Origin: Tethya wilhelma
Taxonomy: Eukaryota; Porifera; Demospongiae; Tethyida; Tethyidae
Direction: 5' to 3'
NCBI GenBank assembly: GCA_964030475.1
Contig: CAXIPT010000002.1
Span: 3,350,454 to 3,414,453, forward strand
DNA length: 64,000 nt
Shown here: piece by piece, positions 10,982 through 20,106 of the stretch
Numbering within the stretch: position 1 is the stretch's first letter
Layout of the letters: every line of letters begins with the position of its first letter
Translations under genes and position numbers: made by a program
The notes under the pieces: model-generated
Database searches by the model: none
The model's input: only the letters and a program-made list of their open reading frames with translations
What the model was told of the DNA's origin: nothing

Positions 10982-11461
10982 TTAGGCCTCATTTACACAG
11001 TAGCATTTTTAAATGCGTTTTAGTTTTCTCTTGGAAAACGACTATGTTTTGATTCGCATTTACACAAGTACATTTTCCAGTTAACTACGTCATATGGCGT
11101 CATGTAGAGTGCGCACGTGATAATTTTTGAATCAGCAAAAATTTCACAGAGACAAGAAATTAAAGACTTACTTTTGAACTAGAAAAACTGAACAAGACTA
11201 TATGAAACTATACCAAACGAAGCTCACACGGAGGTACCAGCTAGCTTTAAATGCCAAGCGTTTTTGTTTCCAGTTGCGTTTTTGCCATTTACACGATGAG
11301 TGAAACATATCATTTTCAAAACGCTTCACTTTGAATTACGTTTTCAAAACGTTGCGTTTCCAGTTGCATTTTGGGTGTTTTTGTGTAAACGCAAGCCAGA
11401 AACGCGTATAAAGTATGCGTTTTCAAACGAAAACTCATGCATCTGTGTAAATGGGGCCTAA
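10982..11461. mobile_element. MITE with TTAGGCC..CATTTACACAG ends
   Basis: The left end TTAGGCCTCATTTACACAG and the right end CTGTGTAAATGGGGCCTAA are inverted repeats of about 19 bases. The interior contains several GCGTTTT/AAAACGC sub-repeats, some inverted. There is no coding capacity. It is about 480 bp long. The superfamily is uncertain, because the target-site duplication cannot be separated from the ends. Confidence 0.75.
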
Positions 11462-11978
11462 GATAATAAAATGCAATCTGTTGCCACAATTATTGATAAT
11501 GATCTGCATGGCATGAGTGATGACTTGTACTTGTCAATAATTTATTAATGTTTTTTATTTAATACAATGTTGAAACTTTTTGAAGTACTTTTGCCATATC
11601 TGCTAGCAAACTAACAAGTGCAGATGTGTGTTGTTGTTGTTTTTTTTGACAATTGTGTGTTTATAGCACTTGATTAATTTCCAAGTGATGGTTTTGATAA
11701 ATAACAGCACATATACAGCTTTTATCCATGTGTTTATACTTTCATTAACTCTTAAAAGCTATAATGGTTTTAGTTTGCTGCTCTAGTTGGAGGCATATAA
11801 CAGTGTTTAATTAATTGTTGCACAAATGCATATCTTGGTATACGCAAAGCATTTTCATAGAGTAGTATATTATATTATATACACATAATTCAAAGTTGTA
11901 TAATCATGAATTGTGTCCTTCAACAACATAACGAATGTTTTAAACACATTTTAGTTTTCCAAAAAAATATCAATAATA

Positions 11979-12003
11979 GTTTATCAACTGATAAGCTGTC
12001 CCC
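11979..12003. promoter_or_regulatory. Shared palindromic GATA-type motif upstream of copy D
   Basis: GTTTATCAACTGATAAGCTG followed by TCCCC, about 147 bases before the Met at 12126. If the motif sits just upstream of transcription, translation more plausibly starts at 12126, next to the signal peptide, than at the earlier Met at 12021. Confidence 0.5.
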
Positions 12004-12125
12004 AAAGATATGCTCTATGCATGCGCTATTTAAATAGCCTGACATTTTCATATACAATTGTTATTTGCATCATAAATTATAACACCAGGCCCTACAGCTA
12101 TAGAAATAACTTCAAATTAAAGAGT

Positions 12126-13895
12126 ATGTGGTCAAGAATCATTTTAGTCACCATTTGTGTGTCTGTGATCACACAAGGGTTCAGTATGGAGACAAGTAAC
12201 AACTCCAAATGCTGCAGTCTGAGGGATCGACCAATAGAAATGAGTGACTGTCCCAATTGGTTCAAACTATCCAATGCAACTCTCAGTAGTTGTGAATGTG
12301 GAGACGATATTTCCTATTATGGATTTCATTTTCACTGCAGTAAACTTTACACGGAGATCAATGTGTATACTTGCCTCACTTACAATGCGAACGAAAAAGT
12401 TTCAGTTGCCAATCACTGCCCTTTCAATGCATTAACCCCACGAAGTTCAAACAGATTACATGTCTCATTTCCAAACAACCTGTCTCAACTCAATGATAAT
12501 ATGTGTGGTCCTCTCAATAGAGAAGGACCACTTTGTGGCAAGTGTAAAAATGGTACTGGTCCAGCCGTACTGTCATATGTGATGATCTGTGTGGAGTGTT
12601 TTGGTAAAGAGTATGGATGGTTAGTGTATGTGGCAGTTGTATTCTTTCCTACAACTATTTTCTTCTTGATAATAGTTTGTCTAGAAATCGACATCACTAC
12701 AGCATCAATGAATGTGTTTATTTTGTTGTCACAACTCATTGTCAATATTGTAACGGCAATGCCATCATTTGGACTCAACTTGTTACGTTTTAAAGTACTC
12801 ACTTGGGCGATATTTAGCTTTTATGGAGTTTGGAATTTAGATTTTTTTCAAGCTGCTCTTCCTCCATTTTGTATCAGCTCAAATCAGACTACACTTCAGG
12901 TGATAGCGCTCAACTATATTGTTGCAATTTATCCACTTGTTTTCACAGCTTTGGTTTACTACTTCATTCAATCTCATGATAGAGGAAACAAATTTCTTAT
13001 GTGTGCATGCAAGCCATTTCGCAGGTTGTTTTCGTGCTTTAGAAAAACATGGGACTTAAAAGGCTCTGTCATCAATGCATTTGCCAGCTTCTTACTTTTG
13101 TCATACTGCAAAATTGTGTTCACTTCAAAAAACTTACTTCTTCCTGCACACACTTACAATGGATGTGGAGTTTTACTTGGCAAAGTTATGTATTTTGATC
13201 CAGGTGTCACATATCTTAGCAAACGTCATCTGCCATATGTTTTTTTTGGCCGTAATTACTCCATTTATATTTGTTTTTTTTCCGCTTATTATGTTACTTT
13301 TTTATCAAAATCGCCACTTCCATGTTGTCGTCTTAATAATATTACCTTGATAACTGAAGTGACTAAGATTTTCCAAAGGAGTTTCAAGAGTGGCAATAAT
13401 GGTGAACCAGACTATCGTTGGTTTGCTGGAGTGTACATACTGTTCCGAACTTTGCACTTTATTCCAACTGATGTCTCATTAATTGCAATGTGTGGGTCAA
13501 TTGTATTGCTAGTTGCCCTCGTACAGCCCTACAAAGTGAAGTTTTTTTCCATATTTGATGCTATTATGACAGGTATCTATACTTTCTCTTACGCATATCT
13601 TTACTTTATTGCCAATGACAGTTATTCAGCATACCCTGTTCTCATCGCTGTTTCTCTACCCTTCATATATTTTGTATTGTTAATCACTTACAAAGTATTG
13701 GATACCTTAAAGTTATTGAAATACTGCAAAGCATTAATTTTGAAAGTCAAACTTCTTTTGTTACGCAAAGAGGATCAGAATGATGATTTTTTTTCGTATC
13801 GGTTTTATCATCCTGAGGAGTACCTCGAACCAATTGTTCCAGTAACATCTGATGAGGACAGTAACCTTCAAGGATCTTTGCCTCAAGGGAATTGA
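12126..13895 (+). CDS. Multi-pass membrane protein, unnamed sponge family (copy D)
   Basis: Single-exon frame of 589 residues from the Met at 12126; an in-frame Met at 12021 would add 35 residues ahead of the signal peptide. It has a signal peptide (VTICVSVITQGFS), a Cys-rich ectodomain with DCPNWFKLSN and CGKCKNGTGPAVLSY, multiple membrane segments with WDLKGSVINAFASFLLLSY, and a short tail with FSYRFYHPEEYLEPIVPV. Unlike the minus-strand copies it has no acidic dileucine tail. About 28 residues near 13245-13327 are read in a shifted frame relative to every other copy. One extra T in a T run comes first and a 13-base deletion later restores the frame, so one membrane segment is scrambled. 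It may be a young pseudogene or a diverged protein. Function unknown. Confidence 0.75.
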   Translation: MWSRIILVTICVSVITQGFSMETSNNSKCCSLRDRPIEMSDCPNWFKLSNATLSSCECGDDISYYGFHFHCSKLYTEINVYTCLTYNANEKVSVANHCPFNALTPRSSNRLHVSFPNNLSQLNDNMCGPLNREGPLCGKCKNGTGPAVLSYVMICVECFGKEYGWLVYVAVVFFPTTIFFLIIVCLEIDITTASMNVFILLSQLIVNIVTAMPSFGLNLLRFKVLTWAIFSFYGVWNLDFFQAALPPFCISSNQTTLQVIALNYIVAIYPLVFTALVYYFIQSHDRGNKFLMCACKPFRRLFSCFRKTWDLKGSVINAFASFLLLSYCKIVFTSKNLLLPAHTYNGCGVLLGKVMYFDPGVTYLSKRHLPYVFFGRNYSIYICFFSAYYVTFLSKSPLPCCRLNNITLITEVTKIFQRSFKSGNNGEPDYRWFAGVYILFRTLHFIPTDVSLIAMCGSIVLLVALVQPYKVKFFSIFDAIMTGIYTFSYAYLYFIANDSYSAYPVLIAVSLPFIYFVLLITYKVLDTLKLLKYCKALILKVKLLLLRKEDQNDDFFSYRFYHPEEYLEPIVPVTSDEDSNLQGSLPQGN

Positions 13896-14122
13896 GCTAT
13901 AGGCAGGCACCTTTAACTTTATCGATAAATATTAATATTATTATGTGACAAACTTAAGTTATTATTGATAATTATTATTGTATTGCATGGTTAAGCATAA
14001 TTTTATTGGGTTTACAGTTTAAGTTATCGGTTGATTTGCATGCATGCATGACTAACAATAAATTAATATCATGATAATTAATTGTTACAGTATTATAGTT
14101 GATGAAAATTAAACGAGTTAAA

Positions 14123-16012
14123 CTAATAATTCTGTTGCTTAGAACGATCTTTGTTTTCACAACCACTCAACAGAGGTTGCTCTTCCTCTGATATAATCTT
14201 ATCCTTGTCTTCTTCTCTCTTATTTCTTTCTCTTTGTCCTTGAGACAGAGTCCTTGTCTCATTCTCATCAGCCACCACGGGTAAGAGGGGTTGGTACTCT
14301 TCAGGATGATAGTACCGATAGGAAAATTGGTGTTGATCCTCCAGAGAAGTTTGTCGTAGGAGTACTTGCTTAGTTTTCTCGACCATTGCTCCCAGACATC
14401 TAATCATCTTTGTACGACAAAGAATTTTGTAGATCAGTAATGAAGTGAACAAGAGAAATGGAATGAAACTAAGTATGAAAATAGGATACACTGGGTAACT
14501 TAATTTAAGCACGATAACACAGTACATTAATAAAAGAGTACATATACTGTATAGTACTGAATCGAGTACAGTGAAGAATTTATTCTTGTACGGTTGCAGC
14601 AGAGCAACTAGCAGGACAACTATACCACTGAAAATAATTTTAAATATGTAATGGGGAATAATGAAAGTTATTCGATAACCGATGTATACTCCTGCAAACC
14701 AACTGTAATTCGGATCTCCATTGGTACCATTTCTAAAACTTTTCTGAAACACTTTCGTCACTTCTGTGAGCAGACTATTGCTTAGCCGACAGCAAGATAG
14801 TACTCGCTGAAAGAGAGGATTTTGATAGAATAACAGCACTATCACTGGGAAAAGTACGAATACAATTGATATAATGATGGCCAAAATTGCATATGGTAAA
14901 TGAGCTTGACTGAAGACAGTCATAGATGGTTCAAAAAAGAGGACTCTTTCAACTACTTGTCCACATCCATTGATAGTGTATACAGAACGAAGTAAATTTA
15001 TTGAAGTAAACAAAATCTTGCTATAGGACAAGAGTAGAAAGGTAGCGAATGTGTTAATAACAGATCCTTTTAAATCCCAGGTTCTCCTAAAGAACCAAAA
15101 TGGCCTGCGAAAAGGTTTCCACATCCACATAAGAATTCTGTTTCCTCTGTCGTGATATTCAATACAGTAATATACCAAAGCTGTGAACAAAAGTGGATAA
15201 AATGCTACACCATAGTCCAGTGCTACAACTTGTAACACAGTCATGTTGGAACTAATACAAAATGGAGGCAATAATGCCCGAAAAACATCTAAGTTCCAAA
15301 AACCATAGAAACTAAGTACAATTTTTTTGAATATACTGTGGTTTGCAACTTGTGGATATTCAGCAACAATATTTACAGCGCCCTGACTTAGCATGATAAT
15401 CATATTCATTGGTGGTGAAGTCGCGTCAATTTTGAAACAAACAATTATGAGAAAAAAGATGGTAGAGGGAAAAAATATAGCCGCTGCATAAATTGCCCAT
15501 CCATAGCCTCTGTCAAAACATTCAATGCAAACTGTCTTGTACGACATAACTGCAGGTCCTGTACCATTTTTACACTTGCTACATAACAACCCTTCTCGAT
15601 TTAATGGACCGCACATATTGTCATTTAGTTGAGACAAGTTATTGGGTAGTGATACTAGTAATCCACTCAGGTTTAAGAAGTTAAAAGGGCATGAACTAAT
15701 GATTGTAACTCCTCCAGTTTTATTGTATGTAAGACAAGTAAATACGCTAAATTCAGTGATTTGTTTGTTGCATCGTACAAAAATAACGTCATCCTTTCCA
15801 ATTGTTGATACATCACTGATGCCACATTTGCATGTTGTGTTCCCACTGTCATCTGTTGATGGTTGGAACCAATTTGGACAATCAAGCTTTTCTGCTAGTC
15901 CATCTCTGAGAGCACATTCACCAGAACTGTTGCCCAAGTCAAAACTTGACGCTGGTAGAATTGTAGACGCTTGGATCAATAAAAGACTTATAATCCACCT
16001 TCCTCTGTACAT
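14123..16012 (-). CDS. Multi-pass membrane protein, unnamed sponge family (copy E)
   Basis: An intact 629-residue single-exon frame, closely similar to copy B. Signal peptide (LLLIQASTILPASSF), ectodomain with GNSSGECALRDGLAEKLDC, PNWFQPSTDD and CSKCKNGTGPAVMSY, then eight or nine hydrophobic segments with HDRGNRILMW, WDLKGSVINTFATFLLLSY and YRITFIIPHYIFK. The tail has FSYRYYHPEEYQPLLPV, a charged repeat-like stretch (GQRERNKREEDKD) and EEEQPLL, an acidic dileucine-like signal. Copy F follows on the same strand and a plus-strand fragment lies between them. Cellular role unknown. Confidence 0.85.
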   Translation of the reverse strand: MYRGRWIISLLLIQASTILPASSFDLGNSSGECALRDGLAEKLDCPNWFQPSTDDSGNTTCKCGISDVSTIGKDDVIFVRCNKQITEFSVFTCLTYNKTGGVTIISSCPFNFLNLSGLLVSLPNNLSQLNDNMCGPLNREGLLCSKCKNGTGPAVMSYKTVCIECFDRGYGWAIYAAAIFFPSTIFFLIIVCFKIDATSPPMNMIIMLSQGAVNIVAEYPQVANHSIFKKIVLSFYGFWNLDVFRALLPPFCISSNMTVLQVVALDYGVAFYPLLFTALVYYCIEYHDRGNRILMWMWKPFRRPFWFFRRTWDLKGSVINTFATFLLLSYSKILFTSINLLRSVYTINGCGQVVERVLFFEPSMTVFSQAHLPYAILAIIISIVFVLFPVIVLLFYQNPLFQRVLSCCRLSNSLLTEVTKVFQKSFRNGTNGDPNYSWFAGVYIGYRITFIIPHYIFKIIFSGIVVLLVALLQPYKNKFFTVLDSVLYSICTLLLMYCVIVLKLSYPVYPIFILSFIPFLLFTSLLIYKILCRTKMIRCLGAMVEKTKQVLLRQTSLEDQHQFSYRYYHPEEYQPLLPVVADENETRTLSQGQRERNKREEDKDKIISEEEQPLLSGCENKDRSKQQNY

Positions 16013-16387
16013 TCTTGATGTTTTGTCTTCAAGCTCTTATTCCCTCTGCATGAGTGCAAGATTAAAGGTTGTGTGATTGATAAAATTAATATTCATTTTT
16101 ATAAAGCTTTTTGATGGTTATCTTTCTTGTTTGGATTACTTATATATAGCTTCTGTACATGTCTCTTATGCCTAATTTATACTTTCAATTTGTCTGTAGG
16201 AGATCCAACATCAACAAAAACTTATGATTATAAATGTTATGACAGTTACTGTAGCAATGATAATAGTCTTTAATATCGTGATCATCAAAGTTCAATGTGT
16301 ATGTATAATATAGCTCATGGAATTTAAACTGTTTTGACGGAGTAACATATACAATTTTGATTTTCATAACTATAATCGTTTGTTTGC

Positions 16388-16540
16388 AGGAGTGTACATA
16401 CTCTACCGAGTTATATTCATTATTCCAAGCAACGCCTTTAGTTTCAATAAGTGGAATATGTATAATATTGTTAGTTGTACTGTTGCAGCCCTACAGAGTT
16501 AAAATTTTCTCAGTATTGGATATTTGTAAAAGATTTAGAA
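16388..16540 (+). pseudogene. Short internal remnant of the multi-pass family (E')
   Basis: GVYILYRVIFIIPSNAFS in one frame, then ILLVVLLQPYRVKIFSVLD in another, match two consecutive family segments in the plus orientation. A frameshift separates them and no flanking parts remain. Confidence 0.6.
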
Positions 16541-16737
16541 CTCGAAACTATGGGTGCTAAGACTACTTTAGAAATTATTGATAACAATTAAATAATAATA
16601 AATAATACATACAGACTGAGTATAACTCGTCAATTGATGTGCGCATGTTTACATGTAGATACAAAATTGTATTTTAATCTTAATCATGATTATTAGTAAA
16701 GTTAATTATAGAGTCAACTTGATGAAAATGAAATGAG

Positions 16738-18854
16738 CTAAACTGTCTTATATTGGTTATTATGATATTCATTTTCACTACAACCACTCAACAGAGGTCG
16801 TTCTTCCTCAGCCTTCCTACCCTTGTCCTTTTCTCTCTTATTCCTTTCTCTTTGACCTTGAGACAGAGCCCTTGTCTTGTTCTCATCACCCACCACGGGT
16901 GAGAGGGGTTGGTACTCTTCAGGATGATAATACCGATGAGAAAATTCGTGTTGATCTTCATCAGAAGTTTGTCGTAAAAGTACTTGTTTCAATTTCTCAA
17001 TAATGGCTTTACAGCATCTTTTTGACTTGATGATGTTCAGCAGTTTGTATGAAACTAACAGAATAAAGTATACAAATGGAATGTACACCAGTACAGAAAC
17101 TGGCCAAAGAGAATAACTGCTATTTTGTACTATAGCAGTATAAGTGTACATTACTGTAAAAGTGAAGAGGCCGAGTAGTACACAATCCACTGCTGAAAAG
17201 ATTTTTTTCTTATATGGTTGCAAAAAAGCAATAAGCATTGCAATTGTTCCACTAACTGCAATTACGAAAATAAAATAGGGTACAATGTAGATAATTCGAC
17301 TCAAAACGTACACTCCAGCAAACCAACGATAGTCTGGTTCTCCATTATTGCCATTCTTGAAGCTTTTCTGGAACACTTTCGTCACTTCTGTAAGTAAGCT
17401 ATTTTCTAGCCGACAACATGAAAGCACTCGATGAAAATGAGAATTTTGATAGAATAACAGCACNGACTCAAAACGTACACTCCAGCAAACCAACGATAGT
17501 CTGGTTCTCCATTATTGCTATTCTTGAAGCTTTTCTGGAACACTTTCGTCACTTCTGTAAGTAAGCTATTTTCTAGCCGACAACATGAAAGCACTCGATG
17601 AAAATGAGAATTTTGATAGAATAACAGCACTATTACTGGGAGAAGTACAAATATTACTGGAATAATGAAAGCCACAATGACATAAGGTAAATGATCTCGG
17701 CTGAAGAAAGTCATAGATGGCTCAAAGAAAAGCACTCTTCCGACTACTTCTCCACATCCATTATAAGTGTTTGTAGGCAAAAGTAGATTTACTGAAGTGA
17801 ACAGAATCTTAGAGTACGAAAGAAGTAAGAAGCTTGCGAATGCATTGACAACTGAACCTTTAAAGTCCCAGACTCTCTGAAACCTCCAAAATAATATCCG
17901 AAATGGTTTCCAAATACACATAAGAAATCTGTTTCCTCTGTCGTGAGATTGAACACAGTAGTACACCAAAGCTGTGAAAAGTAGGGGATAAATTGCAATG
18001 ACATAATCCACTGCTATAGCCTGTAGAGTATTTAGGCTGGAGATAAAGCAAAATTTAAATGGCAGAACTCGAAGTAAATCCAAGTTCCAAATTCCGTAAA
18101 AGTTTAACAGTGATTGTCCAAAGGGTGAATCAAGGTGCAAGAGATACAGACCAAAGGATGGAAATAGAACGTAAGCGTTTACTGCAATTTGGCTTAACAA
18201 TATAAACATATTCATCGATGGCGAAGTGATGTCAACTTTAAAACAAGCAATGATCAAGAAGAACATAGTCGTTAGTAGGAAAACAACTACCACATGGTAT
18301 ATTATCCCTCTGTATTGGCTACCAGTACAATCTACACAGTCCATTTTGTACCTCAGTATTGAAGGTCCTGTACCATTTTTACACTTACTGCAATGTGGTC
18401 CATCGCGATTTACCAGTCCGCACATTTTAGCGTTCAGTGTAGACAAGTTATTGGATAGAGTGACAAGAAAGCCACTTGAGCTAGTTGGTTTCAAGTAATT
18501 GAATGGACAATAACTTGCGATTGCTGTCCCTTTGGTCTCATCATAAGTGAGACAAGTGAATACACCGAATTCAGTGCTTAGTTTATCACACTTAATATAA
18601 ATGCCATCGGCTCTCATTGTAATATCGTGACCACATACACAACCTTCGGTAGTCTCATTGGATGGTTGGAACCAGTTGGGACAATCCAGCTTTTCGGCCA
18701 TTCTATCTTTGAGCGTACAATAATCAGACTTGTTTCCCAACTCCAAACTGGTTACTTGTGAAATCAAACAAACTCCAAGGAACACTAAAGCTGGCTTGAA
18801 TTTTAAAGACATGGCCTTTTGTATGTTACTTGTCTTGGTCATAATCATATTCAC
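16738..18854 (-). CDS. Multi-pass membrane protein, unnamed sponge family (copy F, split by a contig join)
   Basis: The two halves are separated by the N at 17464. Bases 17298-17463 and 17465-17630 are the same 166 bases with one difference, so contig ends were placed side by side instead of merged. Removing one copy gives a continuous frame of about 635 residues from the Met before SLKFKPALVFLGV (an upstream in-frame Met at 18854 adds 14). Domains follow B and E: signal peptide, NWFQPSNETTEGC, CSKCKNGTGPSILRY, membrane segments with WDFKGSVVNAFASFLLLSY, FSHRYYHPEEYQPLSPV, and an EEERPLL tail. It is more diverged than B and E are from each other. Confidence 0.8.
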
Positions 18855-19198
18855 ATGAAATGAATCAACTGACTATATAGGCTGTGATTTATGTTGTGAA
18901 GATTGTGCCTAAGTATTATTGTTGTGTTTTTTTGTACTTTTTTTTTTTTTGGACCTGAAATCTGAATTTACTGAGAAGAGATAGATATTTGGGAGTTTAA
19001 AGTAAAAAACACTAAAACTTCTTTAATTTGTTTTTTGTTGTTCATAAAGATCATCAAAGTTTAGATCATCCTTCGGAGAAGTGCTTCCCAAAGCCTTTTA
19101 TTTGTTTGTTTGTTTTTAAAATGTGTAAGTGTAAATTAATAATTATTTGACTAAGTCAGCATCAACATAATGGCCTAGCTGTATATATTCACTTTTAG
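18855..19198. other. Intergenic, no recognised feature
   Basis: AT-rich with T runs. It is the upstream region of copy F. The GATA-type motif seen upstream of other copies was not found here in clear form. Confidence 0.4.
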
Positions 19199-19692
19199 AT
19201 TACAGAGCTACCCATGAGTGTACTGCTGTTGATCCTCCATGAGCTGAAAGAGAGGAGATTAGTCTCTGACATCGGAGGACTCTATCACATCCCTCACCAC
19301 CAGGTAGAGATGGTGGGCGCATCAGATTGAACACTGTAACTAAATGATTATCATGGCAGTTGGCAGTTCCAATTCTAACCTAGTCGCATGCATTCCTTGT
19401 ATTACAAACATTGTGTATGTATGAAAATTCAGTAGAATTTTTTTTAAAATCTATAGCTGGGATTAGAACCCTTGGGTCTCTATAGTCAGATGCTCTTACC
19501 ACTTACTGAGCTACAACTAGCTCATAGCTACGTAGATATCATCATCATGTATGACACAGTGTACCTGCTATGTGTTTGTATCTATGTATAGATTGAAGAA
19601 GGTGTGTGTAGCAAGTGTTGTCGTGATCCAACTGTAGACTACCTGTTTCTGTGGACCAACTGTCTTGTCAGCTTTTTCTCAACTGGTTCTCT
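19199..19692 (+). CDS. Two unassigned exons, possibly winged-helix part of a STAND protein
   Basis: Exon 19199-19303 encodes LPMSVLLLILHELKERRLV then SDIGGLYHIPHHQ, with a GTAGAG donor. Exon 19592-19692 encodes EEGVCSKCCRDPTVDYLFLW and ends in SFFSTGSL, with a GTAAGA donor. The first has the feel of the winged-helix segment that follows NACHT/STAND ATPase domains. If it belonged to the nephrocystin-3-like gene to the right it would be in the wrong orientation, and the N at 19824 lies between them. No other family was recognised. A tRNA-like SINE sits in the intron. Confidence 0.4.
19453..19523 (-). mobile_element. tRNA-derived SINE head
   Basis: On the minus strand, a TAGCTCAGT-type A box is followed after about 40 bases by GGTTCTAATCC, a B-box match. 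Related copies are at 32164, 55065 and 56027. Sequence downstream of the head (CATACA..AATGTTTGTAATACA) is shared in part with the 32164 copy. Confidence 0.6.
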
Positions 19693-19733
19693 GTAAGATG
19701 TTGTTTTCAATCTTGTGCATGCACACACTTTGT

Positions 19734-19756
19734 GTGTGTGTGTGCTGTGTGTGTGT

Positions 19757-19798
<42 letters not shown>

Positions 19799-19823
19799 GT
19801 GTTGTGTGTATGTGTGTGTGTGT
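19734..19823. repeat. (GT)n microsatellite at a contig join
   Basis: Imperfect GT repeat ending at the N at 19824. Long frames of Cys and Val here are repeat artefacts. Confidence 0.95.
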
Positions 19824-19873
19824 NACGTACAAGCGCTATTGGTATTGGTGTGTTGGTTCAAGCATGGGACATA

Positions 19874-20090
19874 CCATATAGCACAAAATATCGGGAGGAG
19901 TAAAATTTGGCAGATTGACAAAAATTTCATGTTTAGCGGATTTATTTTGACGGTAGTGCACGCAGCAATACACGTATTCCATCTGTGCTGTGTAAAATGA
20001 CTTTTTCATGGATTTACATAATATTGGTAGTCCTTACCGAAATAACCAATCCACCAATATTAAAATCCGCCAAATATTTGTTCTATGTGG
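19874..20090. mobile_element. MITE with CCATATAGCACAAA ends
   Basis: The left end TACCATATAGCACAAAATAT mirrors the right end, which reads TACCACATAGAACAAATATT on the other strand. TA flanks both sides. About 217 bp, no coding capacity. Confidence 0.7.
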
Positions 20091-20106
20091 TACGTACATA
20101 CGTACC

